NCBI GenBank assembly: GCA_020634625.1
Contig: JACKBJ010000028.1
Location: 1-27,772, forward strand
DNA length: 27,772 nt
Direction: 5' to 3'
From: Caldilineae bacterium
Lineage (GTDB): Bacteria > Chloroflexota > Anaerolineae > Epilineales > Epilineaceae
Below are positions 1-8,271 of the stretch, one piece after another; position 1 is the stretch's first letter, and every line of letters starts with the position of its first letter. The translations under genes and the position numbers were made by a program. Below the pieces are notes generated by a model. It was not told where the DNA came from. It ran no database searches and saw nothing but the letters and a program-made list of their open reading frames with translations.

Positions 1-1015
1 GCATGGCCGCCAGCCGTTCGGGCGCGTCCAGGAGCCCCATGACCTCGTCGGCCAGGCGCGGACCATCCAGCTCGCCATCGGGCACCGTCAGGGCCGCGCC
101 GGCCGACTCGAGCAGTGCCGCGTTCGGCCACTGGTGGCCGCCCGAGATGGGTAGGGGCACCAGGATGGCCGGCAGGCCGAGAGCCGGAAGCTCGCCCAGC
201 GTCGCGGCGCCCGCGCGGCACAGCACCAGGTCGGCAGAGGCCAACGCGGCCGCCATGTCGGCGCCATGCAGATAGCCGTCGAGCCGATAGCCGGCGCCGA
301 GGGCGTCGCCGAGCGCGGCTCGCGCGGCGCTGACCTCCGACAGCTGGGACGGTCCACAGACGTGCACGATCTGACAGCGCGCGAGGAGGCGTGGCGCGGC
401 GGCCACCAGGGCGCGATTGAGCCGCTGGGCGCCCTGGCTGCCGCCGAAGACGAGGAGGATGGGACGATCCGGGGCCAGGCCCAGCCGCGCGCGCGAGCGG
501 ATCGGATCGGCCGCGCGCAGCGCCGAACGCACCGGGTACCCGGTGACGATCGACTTGCCCGCCGGCAGTCGCTCGGCCGCGGCGGCATGCGTGATGGCGA
601 TGCGGGTGGCCATCCGGGCGATCAGCTGCACGGCGCGGCCCGGCCGCAGGTCGGGCAGATAGACCAGGAGGGGGATGCGCCGCAGCCAGGCGGCGACCGA
701 GACCGGCACGCTGACGTAGCCGCCGGTGACCAACACGGCGGCGGGGCGCTCGGCGCCGGCCGCTCGCCAGGCGGCCAGGCTGCCGCGGCCCAAACGCAGC
801 ACGCCGCGCATGCGCCCGAGCGGACCTTGCCCGACCAGCGGGCCTGCCGCGATCGGGAGGAAGCGCAGACCGCCGCGCTCGGCGACGAGCGCGGCTTCCA
901 GGCTGTCGGCACGGCCGAGCCAGGTCACCTCGGTCTCAGCGTCCGATGCGTCGAGCACGGTGAGCGCGGGATAGACGTGACCGCCGGTCCCCCCGCCTGA
1001 AATCCAGATGCGCAT
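1..1015 (-). CDS. murG: UDP-GlcNAc:lipid I GlcNAc transferase MurG (partial, 3' end outside window)
   Basis: MurG transfers GlcNAc from UDP-GlcNAc to lipid I at the inner face of the membrane, giving lipid II. The reading frame is open from the ATG at 1015 to the window edge (about 338 codons; the family is usually 350-370), so only the extreme C-terminus is missing. Visible motifs are the N-terminal GGGTGGH loop (residues 7-13), VTGYPVRSALR in mid-protein, FGGSQGAQRLN opening the second Rossmann domain, and CRAGAATLGEL with GGHQWPNA for donor binding. Key positions look intact, so an active enzyme is expected. The start lies 80 nt inside the 3' end of ftsW in another frame, and it is chosen because MRIWISGGGTGGH is the normal MurG N-terminus. 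It is the last visible gene of the dcw operon. Confidence 0.95.
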   Translation of the reverse strand, partial: MRIWISGGGTGGHVYPALTVLDASDAETEVTWLGRADSLEAALVAERGGLRFLPIAAGPLVGQGPLGRMRGVLRLGRGSLAAWRAAGAERPAAVLVTGGYVSVPVSVAAWLRRIPLLVYLPDLRPGRAVQLIARMATRIAITHAAAAERLPAGKSIVTGYPVRSALRAADPIRSRARLGLAPDRPILLVFGGSQGAQRLNRALVAAAPRLLARCQIVHVCGPSQLSEVSAARAALGDALGAGYRLDGYLHGADMAAALASADLVLCRAGAATLGELPALGLPAILVPLPISGGHQWPNAALLESAGAALTVPDGELDGPRLADEVMGLLDAPERLAAM

Positions 1016-2168
1016 AGAGCTTGGTCCGTTCTGGATCGACCCGCCGGGAGATGTTCGCCAGCAGGCCGACGGCCATCAGACAGGTAATCATGCTCGAGCC
1101 GCCAAACGAGATGAAGGGCAGCGGGATGCCGGTAGGGGGAATGGACTTGGTGGCGACGGCGACATTGACCAGCGCCTGCAGCCCGATCCAAGCCGTCAGG
1201 CCGCAGGCCAGCAGGCTCGAGAAGCGATCGGGCGCGCCGGCGGAGATGCGCAGCCCGCGCCAGATGAGCCAGGCGAAGAGCGCCAGGACGATCAGGCAGC
1301 CCAGGAGCCCGAGCTCCTCGCCCAGCACGGCGAAGATGGCGTCGGTATGTGGCGCCGGCAAGACCTCCTTCTCCTGGCCTTGACCCAGGCCGACGCCGAA
1401 CAGGCCACCCCGCTGGAACGAGGCCAGGCTTCGGATCACTTGGAAGCCCTCGCCGGTCGGGTCGGCGTAGGGGTCGAGGAAGCTGCGGATGCGGCCCATG
1501 CGGAAGGGCGAGCTGTAGATGAAGCCGGCGACCACGGCGCCGGCGACGCTGGCGGCGGCGAGCAGCTGGCCCAGGTGCGCGCCCGCGGTGAAGAACATCG
1601 CGGTGGCGACCAGGCCGATCAGGAGCGCCGTCGACAGGTCGTTCTGCAGCACGACCAGGCCGCAGATGGCGCCGATCAGCACCGCGAAAGGGATCAGCCC
1701 CATCTGCAGGTCACGGATCTCGTCGCGCTTGCCGCTGAGCCAATCGGCCACGTAGACGACCACGGTGAACTTGGCCAGCTCGCTGGGTTGGATCGACCCC
1801 GATGCGAGCACCCAGCGGTCGGCGCCGAAGACCTCGGCGCCGATCAGCAGCATGATCCCCAGGCCGACCAACGTGGCGGCCATCAACAGTACCGAATAGC
1901 GTCGCCAGACCCGGTAGTCGACCGCCACCATGAAGGCGGCCGCCAACAGGCCGATCAGGATCCAGACGATCTGGCGTTTGAGGAAGTAGGTCACGTCGCC
2001 GGCCATGTTCGCTCCGATGCGCGAGCTGGCGCTGAAGCTGACGAGCAGACCGGTCAGGAGCAGGGCGCCGACGCTGCCGAGCAGGGCTGGATCGACCCGG
2101 CGAGCACGTCGGATCTGCGGCGCCACGGACTCGGCCGCCTCCATCAGCGGGACGCTGGCGGCCTGCAT
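936..2168 (-). CDS. ftsW: Septal peptidoglycan glycosyltransferase FtsW (SEDS family)
   Basis: FtsW is a multi-pass SEDS protein that polymerises lipid II at the division septum with its partner FtsI. The 410-residue product has about ten hydrophobic segments and the family signatures: IQPSELAKF (about 126-134), the extracellular loop PFRMGRIRSFLDPYADP (221-237) with the acidic positions expected of SEDS catalysis, HTDAIFAVLGEELG (274-287) and the C-terminal PFISFGGSS. The usual LQPDLGT motif reads LQNDLST, a mild change. The first base of its ATG is the last base of the upstream stop (TGATG), so translation is probably coupled to the MurD-like gene. The last 27 codons, Arg-rich and poorly conserved, overlap murG. 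A second SEDS protein (RodA-like) is encoded at 18683-19963; this copy is called FtsW from its dcw position. Confidence 0.95.
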   Translation of the reverse strand: MQAASVPLMEAAESVAPQIRRARRVDPALLGSVGALLLTGLLVSFSASSRIGANMAGDVTYFLKRQIVWILIGLLAAAFMVAVDYRVWRRYSVLLMAATLVGLGIMLLIGAEVFGADRWVLASGSIQPSELAKFTVVVYVADWLSGKRDEIRDLQMGLIPFAVLIGAICGLVVLQNDLSTALLIGLVATAMFFTAGAHLGQLLAAASVAGAVVAGFIYSSPFRMGRIRSFLDPYADPTGEGFQVIRSLASFQRGGLFGVGLGQGQEKEVLPAPHTDAIFAVLGEELGLLGCLIVLALFAWLIWRGLRISAGAPDRFSSLLACGLTAWIGLQALVNVAVATKSIPPTGIPLPFISFGGSSMITCLMAVGLLANISRRVDPERTKLYAHLDFRRGDRRSRLSRAHRARRIGR

Positions 2169-3307
2169 CAGGCTGCCTCCGCGCTGGCGCCGATGGGGTC
2201 GGACAGGGTCACCAGGGCCCGGAAGCGCTCCGAGGGTCGAGGCGAATCCAAGTCGTCGGCGTCACATGCCGGCGCGAAGAGGATCGACTGACCGGCGCTC
2301 GCCAGGTGGCGCGCCGAGGCGACCGCATCGTCGAGATCGGCACAGCGCACCACGCTGGCGCCAGCCCGCAGAAGCGCGGCGCACAGGGCCTCGGCACCGG
2401 AGCCGAAGATGAGCGTGTGGTCGCTGACATCGGCCGATGCACGCGCCCAGCGCTCGAGAGACTGACCACCGTGCCGGCCTCCGGCGATCGAGAGGATCGT
2501 CCGCCGACCGGCGATCGAACGCAGGGCATCGGCGGCGGGACCGGGTCGGATGGCGCTGCTGCCGTCGATCCACACCAGTCGATCGCCGGACTCGAGCCGA
2601 TCGAGCTGTCCCGGGCGCGGCCGAAAGGCGCAGGCGGCAGCCCGGATCGCCTCGACCTCGACGCCGATCTGCACCGCGACCGCACTGGCCAGGAGCAAGC
2701 TCGACCGGTAGGCGGTCGCGCCGATGGCGCAGTCATCGAGCCGGCAGACCCGCCGCTCGATGCCGACCAGGGGATCGACCAGGACCAGCTCCCCGGCGCG
2801 GACCCAGGCTTCGGCATGGCGATCGGCGCTCGCGACGCGCAGAACCTCCACCCGCGCCTCGGCGGCGAGGGCGAGGGCGCGGGCGTCATCGGCGTTCACG
2901 ACCACGCAGTCGCCGGCGCCGGCGATCGCGCGACGCAGCTCGTCGACCGCGTCGGCCATGGCCTGGCCGGGCGCGAGCGCATCGGGCGCCAGACCGCTCA
3001 GCACGAGCGTCGACAGGCCTTGGGGCACCTGCCGAAGCATCGGCGTGCCGAGCTCGATCAGCACGCGGTCACCCGGGCCGAAGCCGGCGGCCTGGTGCAG
3101 GGAATCGGCGATGCCGAGCGACGCGTTCCGTCCGCCCGCACGGAGCATGTCCGCGAGGAGCCCCATCGTCAGGCCATGATCCCCGGTTCCGGCCAGCCCG
3201 ATCACCGGTGCCTCGGTCATCGCCATCAGGCGCGCCAGCGCGCCAGCCGGCCTGACGGGGATGCCGGGGCTGCCGGATCGACTTCGGATCAGCATATCGG
3301 TCTGCAT
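2168..3307 (-). CDS. MurD-like protein lacking the N-terminal domain and catalytic motifs
   Basis: The gene occupies the murD slot between mraY and ftsW and encodes 379 residues, against about 450 for MurD (UDP-MurNAc-L-Ala:D-Glu ligase). Homology is clear: VIGLAGTGDHGLTMGLLADML (35-55) aligns with the MurD ATP loop, VLSGLAPDALA (102-112) with the NLSPDHLD motif, VVVNADD (135-141) with VVNADDP, a central helical run 200-228, WIDGSSAIRPGPAADALRSI (246-265) with the DSKATNP motif, and FAPACDADD (344-352) with the C-terminal SPACASFD motif. The whole UDP-binding domain is absent, GTNGKTT has become GTGDHGLT with no P-loop Lys, NLSPDHLD has lost its His, and the DSK Lys is gone. The ATG at 3307 has a good SD (GGAGGG, 8 nt away). 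The frame is intact over 1.1 kb, so this is a maintained protein rather than a fresh pseudogene. It is probably not a ligase; a scaffolding or regulatory role is conjecture. Confidence 0.8.
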   Translation of the reverse strand: MQTDMLIRSRSGSPGIPVRPAGALARLMAMTEAPVIGLAGTGDHGLTMGLLADMLRAGGRNASLGIADSLHQAAGFGPGDRVLIELGTPMLRQVPQGLSTLVLSGLAPDALAPGQAMADAVDELRRAIAGAGDCVVVNADDARALALAAEARVEVLRVASADRHAEAWVRAGELVLVDPLVGIERRVCRLDDCAIGATAYRSSLLLASAVAVQIGVEVEAIRAAACAFRPRPGQLDRLESGDRLVWIDGSSAIRPGPAADALRSIAGRRTILSIAGGRHGGQSLERWARASADVSDHTLIFGSGAEALCAALLRAGASVVRCADLDDAVASARHLASAGQSILFAPACDADDLDSPRPSERFRALVTLSDPIGASAEAA

Positions 3308-3438
3308 TCGGGCGACCCTCCACGAGGTGATAGCGGTGAGCGATGCAGCGTTGGAGGCGCGGACGGCGTCCGGCCGGTCTGGCGCGCTGGCGGCATTGGA
3401 CGCCGGGCCTCCACCGATCGGCGTTGCGATGCCATCGG

Positions 3439-4533
3439 CTAGTTTCCCAGGACCAGGCCGAGCAACCCGGCGAGCAGGCCGGCTGCCCAGAAGCGGCGCA
3501 CCACCTGGGTCTCGTGCATTCCGCCCCGTTCGAAGTGGTGGTGTAGCGGCGCCATGCGGAAGAAGCGCTTGCCGCCCGTCCGCCGGAAGTAGGCGATCTG
3601 GATGATGTCCGAGACGACCTCTGCCACGAAGACCGCGCCGACGATCGGCAGCAGCCACCAGCGCCCGCTGACCAGGAAGAGCATGGCCAGCGCGCCGCCC
3701 AGCCCCATCGAGGCGACGTTGCCCATGAAGACGCGGGCGGGGTGCCGATTGAAGACCAGAAAGCCGAGGCAGGCCCCCGTGATCGTCAGCGCTAGCCAGG
3801 CGGAGAGCAGCCAGGCCTCGCGCTCCAGCGGCAGGTGGACCAGGAGGTCCGGCTCGATCCCGCTCGACGGCAGGCGCAGGAGCGTCAGGCCAAGGCTGCC
3901 GCTGGCGATGGCGATCAAGCCGGCGGCCAGGCCGTCCAGCCCATCGGACAGGTTGACGCCGTTGACCGTGCCGACCAGGGCGAAGGCGATCAACAGGGCC
4001 AGCAGCCCAGCCGGCAGCGCCGGCAGACGGGTCAGCTCCGGCGGCAGCCGGGTCGCGAGCAAGCCGAGCAGAAGACCGAGCAACGTCTGCAAGGCCAGCA
4101 TCTGACGGGCGCCGAGCCCGACGCCAATCTCCCCGCCGCCCCGCTTGCGTTCCAGGCCCTGCAGGTCGTCGACCAGCCCCAGGAGCGCATAGCCCAGGCC
4201 GGCGACGGCCACGAGGACGAGCGAAAGCAGGATCGGGGAGCGGGGCATGGCGGCATCCGAGGCGGGTGCGCGCGAGGCGATCGGAAGACCGATCGAGGTC
4301 AGGCCGACGAGCAGCGCGAGCAGCATGCCCAGCCCACCCATCGTCGGCGTGCCCGACTTGGCCTGATGGTCCGGCCCATCGACGCGGATCGCCTTGCCGA
4401 ACTGCCGCGCGGCGAGCCACGCGATCAAGGGCCGCGTGCTCGCGACCGCGATCAGAAAGCCGAAACCGGTCATCGCGAGCGCCACTTCCAAGGGACGGCC
4501 GAGCAGGACCTCGGTCATCGCATCGATGCTCAC
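3439..4533 (-). CDS. mraY: Phospho-MurNAc-pentapeptide transferase MraY, with Asn at a catalytic Asp position
   Basis: MraY transfers phospho-MurNAc-pentapeptide to undecaprenyl phosphate, making lipid I. The 364-residue polytopic protein shows GTPTMGG (61-67), LVDDLQG (120-126) with the two conserved Asp, NLSDGLDGLA (194-203), and APLHHHFE (328-335). The third catalytic site, normally FMGD(T/V)GSL, reads FMGNVASM: residue 272 is Asn (AAC, read from bases 3718-3720). The Lys of the GLTxKQK motif is Arg143. The gene starts with GTG at 4533, overlapping the ftsI stop by 4 nt (GTGA). murE and murF, which normally separate ftsI and mraY, are missing here. A 131-nt gap to the MurD-like gene follows. 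Family assignment is firm; activity is doubtful. Confidence 0.93.
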   Translation of the reverse strand: MSIDAMTEVLLGRPLEVALAMTGFGFLIAVASTRPLIAWLAARQFGKAIRVDGPDHQAKSGTPTMGGLGMLLALLVGLTSIGLPIASRAPASDAAMPRSPILLSLVLVAVAGLGYALLGLVDDLQGLERKRGGGEIGVGLGARQMLALQTLLGLLLGLLATRLPPELTRLPALPAGLLALLIAFALVGTVNGVNLSDGLDGLAAGLIAIASGSLGLTLLRLPSSGIEPDLLVHLPLEREAWLLSAWLALTITGACLGFLVFNRHPARVFMGNVASMGLGGALAMLFLVSGRWWLLPIVGAVFVAEVVSDIIQIAYFRRTGGKRFFRMAPLHHHFERGGMHETQVVRRFWAAGLLAGLLGLVLGN

Positions 4534-6266
4534 CGCTCACCCCCGCCGAGCGCCTGCGCCCGATCGGGTGGGATGTCGAGCGCGGCGACCACCGCCTTGG
4601 CGACCTCGCGGAAGAGGGGCGCGGCGACATCGCTGCCCCGGACCGCGTGCGGCCGGTCGACCTTGGTCAGGATCAGCACCTGGGGTTGGTCGACCGGCAG
4701 GAAGCCGGCGAAGCTGGCGATGGTGCCGGTATCGTCGTAACCGCCCGGCACCGGTATCTGGGAGGTGCCCGTCTTGCCGGCCACCGCGTAGCCGGGCAAG
4801 GCCGCCTGGGTCGCCTTGTCGTCGACGACCGCCTGCATCAGCTGGCGCACTTCGCGGGCGGACTCGGCGCCGATCACCTGGCGCACCATGCGCGGCTGGG
4901 TGGGCACTCCGGGCCTGCCCGCCGGCAGCGCCTCGGCCAGAACGTAGGGCTGCATCAGCCGACCGTCGTTCGCGATGGCGGCGATGGCGGCGGCGACCTG
5001 CAGCGGCGTGGCCGACAGGCCTTGTCCGAAGCTGTTGGTCGCCAGATTGCCGGCGTACCAGTCCTCGCCCTCGACCGCCGGCCAGTGAACGATCCCCGAG
5101 GCCTCGGCCGCCAGGTCGACGCCCGTCGGCACGCCGAATCCGAAGTCGGACAGGGCGCGGTAGAATGGCTCTCGGCCGAGCTGGCCGGCCGTCCAGACGG
5201 CGCCCACGTTGAGGCTGTTGACCATCATGTCGCGCATCGAGATCCAGCCGTGGCCCAGATGGTCCGAGTTCTGGATGTGCAAGCCCTCGTATTCGATCGT
5301 CCCCTCGTCTTGATAGTGGCTGTCGGGGGTGACGGCGCCGGCGTCGATCGCGGCCGCCAGCGTCACGGACTTCAGCACGCTGCCAGGCTCGTAACTGGCG
5401 CTGACCGCCGGATCGGAGAAGCTGGCCGGATCGGCGGTCTCGAAGTGGTTTGGATCGAAGCTGGGTAGGCTGGTGGAGGCGAGGATCGCGCCGCTGGCCA
5501 CCTCGAGGACGATGACGGTCCCCCCGGTTGCCGACTGCTGCTCGATGGTCTCGGCCAGCGCCCGCGCGGCGGCCACCTGAATGTCGCGATCGATGGTCAG
5601 GCGCAGATCGGTACCGGCACGCGCCGGACGGAAGTCGCCGGGCTGGGAGCCCGAGTAGCCGGCCAGCTGCCCATCGATGCCGGTCAACGTGGCATCGTAG
5701 CTCGCCTCGACACCCAGCGCCGCCACCGGGCGATCGCCCGGCTCGGGTCCGGCGTACAGGAAACCGGTCACGTGGGCGCTATCGGCGCCGAGCGGATAGA
5801 TCCGGTGCGGGATTCGCCGCTGCGTGACGCCCTGATCCTCGTAGGCCGCCAGCGCCTTGGAGGTGGGGATGTCGACCAGCGGCGCCAGTCGGATCCAGCG
5901 CGTCGTCGTCAGGGCCTGCGTATAAGCATCGATGGCGACTTGGGCGCGCTCGAGGATCTCGGCCGCCGGCTGACCCAATGGGATCGCGATGGCTTCACAG
6001 AGCGCGACCAGATCGTCTTGTTGACGAGCGGTGGCCAGGTCGAGACCGATCTCGTAGGCATAGCTGTCGGTCGCCAGCGGCATCCCCTGGCGGTCCCAGA
6101 TGGTGCCGCGCGGCGCCGGGATCTCGAAGCGACGGTCCCGTTCCGACGGTTCCGCCGATGCCCGGGCCAGCCAGGTCAAGCGCAGGCCGAGGACCACGAC
6201 GAGGGTCGCGAGCATCGTGGCCAGGGCGGCCAGACGCGGGTAGAAGGGGCTGCGCTGCGCGCTCAT
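4530..6266 (-). CDS. ftsI: Septal transpeptidase, class B penicillin-binding protein FtsI/PBP3
   Basis: This D,D-transpeptidase cross-links septal peptidoglycan and works with FtsW. The 578-residue product has a short cytoplasmic tail, one membrane anchor (about 13-34), a class B pedestal domain with RGTIWDRQG (53-61), and a transpeptidase domain with all three active-site motifs: SVLK (Ser296-Lys299), SLN (351-353) and KTG (498-500). There are no PASTA repeats. The ATG at 6266 is separated from the ftsL stop by a single base, and its stop overlaps the mraY GTG, so translation is probably coupled on both sides. FtsI rather than an elongation PBP is inferred from the dcw position; the second class B PBP (17202-18686) sits with rodA. 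Confidence 0.95.
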   Translation of the reverse strand: MSAQRSPFYPRLAALATMLATLVVVLGLRLTWLARASAEPSERDRRFEIPAPRGTIWDRQGMPLATDSYAYEIGLDLATARQQDDLVALCEAIAIPLGQPAAEILERAQVAIDAYTQALTTTRWIRLAPLVDIPTSKALAAYEDQGVTQRRIPHRIYPLGADSAHVTGFLYAGPEPGDRPVAALGVEASYDATLTGIDGQLAGYSGSQPGDFRPARAGTDLRLTIDRDIQVAAARALAETIEQQSATGGTVIVLEVASGAILASTSLPSFDPNHFETADPASFSDPAVSASYEPGSVLKSVTLAAAIDAGAVTPDSHYQDEGTIEYEGLHIQNSDHLGHGWISMRDMMVNSLNVGAVWTAGQLGREPFYRALSDFGFGVPTGVDLAAEASGIVHWPAVEGEDWYAGNLATNSFGQGLSATPLQVAAAIAAIANDGRLMQPYVLAEALPAGRPGVPTQPRMVRQVIGAESAREVRQLMQAVVDDKATQAALPGYAVAGKTGTSQIPVPGGYDDTGTIASFAGFLPVDQPQVLILTKVDRPHAVRGSDVAAPLFREVAKAVVAALDIPPDRAQALGGGER

Positions 6267-6267
6267 G

Positions 6268-6786
6268 CTAACGCTGCGATCCGCCGGTGACCTCGGCCGC
6301 GCTTGCCGGCGCGGCCGCGCCGAGCGACATCAGCACCGAGGACAGATCGGCCTCTTGAATGTCCACGCGTCCCGGTGCTCCCGCCCGCAGCGCGAGCTCC
6401 AAGGGGCTCGACTGCCCCTTCGGCCGCAGAAGCACCAGGGCCTCGGGATCGGTCACCGGCAGGACTTCGATCGTGCTGTCGGAGACCGGAACGAAGCCGA
6501 GCTCCCGGGCGCGCTCGGCGAGGCGGCGTGGATTGCTCCGCTCCGCATTCAGGCTGAGCGCCTCGACCCGGCGTTCGAGCAGCGCCTGGCGCCGCTGATC
6601 GAGGCGGGCGATCTGGCGACCGGTGGCCGCCAGATGGCTGGAGAGCCCCAGCCAGACGAGCCCTGCCAGCGTCACGCAGACGGCGATGCCGATCAGCCGG
6701 GTCCAGGGCAAGTCGAGCGGCGTCGCCGCCTCGGCCGTCTCGACCAGGGATCGATGCGGGATCGCGTCTCGGGCGTATAGGCTCAT
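6268..6786 (-). CDS. ftsL: FtsL/DivIC-like division protein
   Basis: This is a bitopic 172-residue protein with a cytoplasmic N-terminus (1-28), one transmembrane helix (29-50) and a charged coiled-coil stretch (55-80). The coiled coil is followed by NPRRLAERARELGF (85-98), the pattern typical of FtsL/DivIC/FtsB proteins. A longer C-terminal tail (about 100-172), rich in Ala, Ser and Leu, is less conserved. Position between rsmH and ftsI is the standard ftsL position; these proteins link FtsW-FtsI to the divisome through their coiled coil. The ATG at 6786 has an AGGAG SD 7 nt upstream, and 42 nt separate it from rsmH. Sequence alone cannot separate FtsL from DivIC, so the name rests on synteny. 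Confidence 0.85.
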   Translation of the reverse strand: MSLYARDAIPHRSLVETAEAATPLDLPWTRLIGIAVCVTLAGLVWLGLSSHLAATGRQIARLDQRRQALLERRVEALSLNAERSNPRRLAERARELGFVPVSDSTIEVLPVTDPEALVLLRPKGQSSPLELALRAGAPGRVDIQEADLSSVLMSLGAAAPASAAEVTGGSQR

Positions 6787-6828
6787 GGGTCGGCTCCTGG
6801 CGAGGGTTCGCGGATGGGACGGGACGGG

Positions 6829-7788
6829 TCAGGCGCCCGGCTGCAGGCGTTCGGCGGCGCGAAGCCTGGCGCTGCGCGCGCGCGGGTTCAGCTGGAGCTC
6901 GGCGTCGCCAGGCTCGGTCGGCTTGCGGCCAAGCAGGCGCAGGCGCGCCTGGCCGGAACAGGCGCAGATGGGGAGCTCGGGCGGGCAGCTGCAAGCCCTC
7001 GCCCAATCCTGGAATCGCCGCTTCACGATCCGATCCTCGAGCGAGTGAAAGCTGATGACGGCGATGCGACCACCGGGTGCCAGGAGCGCCAGGGCCTTGT
7101 CCAAGCCGCGATCCAGGGCACCGAGCTCGTCGTTGACCGCGATCCGCAGCGCCTGGAAGGTGCGCGTGGCCGGGTGGATGGCGCGTCGCCCGCGCTGGGG
7201 TCGGAACCCGATCGCAGCGGCGATCAGCTCGGCCAGCTGGGCCGTGCCGGCGACGGGCCGCGCCTGGACGATCGCGCGCGCGATGCGTCGGCTGGCCGGC
7301 TCCTCGCCGAAGCGGTAGATCAGGTTGGCCAGCGCGTCCTCGGCGAGCCCGTTCACCAGATCGGAGGCCGCCTCGGTCAGATCGGGATCGAGGCGCATGT
7401 CCAGGGGGCCGTCGCTGCGAAACGACAGTCCGCGCGCGGGGTCGTCGAGCTGGTCGCTGGAATAGCCGAGATCGAAGAGCACGCCGTCGAAGGCGTCGAA
7501 GCCGGCGCTGCGCGCTGCCTCGTCGAGCTGGTCGAAGCTGGTGCGCGACAAGGCGAGGCGCTCGCCGTAGGCCGCCAGGTGCCGCGTGCCGCGCTCGATG
7601 GCAGCCGGATCGCGGTCCAGCCCCAGCAGGCGTCCGTCGGGACCGGAGGCGTCCAGGATCGCGGCGGCGTGCCCACCGCCGCCGAAGGTGGTGTCGAGGT
7701 AGCGTCCGCCGGCGCGCGGCGCGAGCGCTGTCAGCACTTCGGCCAGCAGGACGGGCACGTGCCGCGTCGTCGCGCTCGGCGCGCTCAT
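6829..7788 (-). CDS. rsmH: 16S rRNA m4C1402 methyltransferase RsmH (MraW)
   Basis: RsmH methylates N4 of C1402 in the decoding centre of 16S rRNA using SAM. The 319-residue protein carries HVPVLLAEVL near its start, the SAM-binding YLDTTFGGGGH, LLGLDRDPAAI, LFDLGYSSDQLDD, FRFxxGPLDMR-like FRSDGPLDMR, and the C-terminal SFHSLEDRIVKRRF. Length and motif order are normal for the family. A Cys-rich patch, CSCPPELPICAC, near the C-terminus is the usual form in many phyla. The ATG overlaps the mraZ stop by 4 nt (ATGA), as often seen in dcw clusters. Confidence 0.96.
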   Translation of the reverse strand: MSAPSATTRHVPVLLAEVLTALAPRAGGRYLDTTFGGGGHAAAILDASGPDGRLLGLDRDPAAIERGTRHLAAYGERLALSRTSFDQLDEAARSAGFDAFDGVLFDLGYSSDQLDDPARGLSFRSDGPLDMRLDPDLTEAASDLVNGLAEDALANLIYRFGEEPASRRIARAIVQARPVAGTAQLAELIAAAIGFRPQRGRRAIHPATRTFQALRIAVNDELGALDRGLDKALALLAPGGRIAVISFHSLEDRIVKRRFQDWARACSCPPELPICACSGQARLRLLGRKPTEPGDAELQLNPRARSARLRAAERLQPGA

Positions 7789-8219
7789 ATCCCGAGCTCC
7801 GCCAAGGACTCGGTGAAGTCGGAGCCCGCTTGTCCGAGCTGGGCGGTCAGACCGAGCCAGCGATCGCGATTCCAGACCTCGATCCGATTCTTGACGCCCA
7901 CCAGGACGGCGACCTCGCCGTCCTGGATGCCGGCGTAGCCGCGCAGGCTCGCCGGAAGGAGCAGGCGTCCCTGCTTGTCGAGGTTGGTCTCGGAGCCGGA
8001 GTACAGCAGGCGCTCGAGCTGCCGCGCATCGTGGCTCATCATGCGAGCATCCGCGAGGCGCTCGGAGATCTCGCGCCAGGTGGCGAGCGTGAAGATCCAG
8101 AGACAGCTCTCGAGGCCGCGGGTCACGAAGAGCCCCGACTCGAAGGCAGGCCGATGCCGGATCGGGATGATCACCCGCCCCTTGTCGTCGAGGTTGTGCT
8201 CCGACTCGCCGAAGAACAT
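7785..8219 (-). CDS. mraZ: Transcriptional regulator MraZ
   Basis: MraZ is a DNA-binding protein of the AbrB-like fold that controls its own dcw operon. The 144-residue product holds two tandem SpoVT/AbrB-like units, each with the signature: HNLDDKGRVIIP (about 8-19) and TNLDKQGRLLLP (about 78-89). Length is typical. The start MFFGESEHNLDDKGR matches the normal MraZ N-terminus; no strong SD precedes it. It is first in the operon and directly downstream of four TGG(G/T)-type repeats at 10-bp spacing (8272-8306), the expected MraZ target, so autoregulation is likely. Confidence 0.96.
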   Translation of the reverse strand: MFFGESEHNLDDKGRVIIPIRHRPAFESGLFVTRGLESCLWIFTLATWREISERLADARMMSHDARQLERLLYSGSETNLDKQGRLLLPASLRGYAGIQDGEVAVLVGVKNRIEVWNRDRWLGLTAQLGQAGSDFTESLAELGI

Positions 8220-8271
8220 GTTGGCCTGTCGCGATCACGCGCCGCTGGTGTCGGGATTCCGAGAGGCGGAT

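Noticed and set aside
3308..4630. N-terminal extension of the MurD-like frame across mraY
   Set aside because: The open frame continues upstream, but the extension is an Arg/Gly-rich shadow of mraY with no MurD domain 1. The ATG at 3307 has a good SD.
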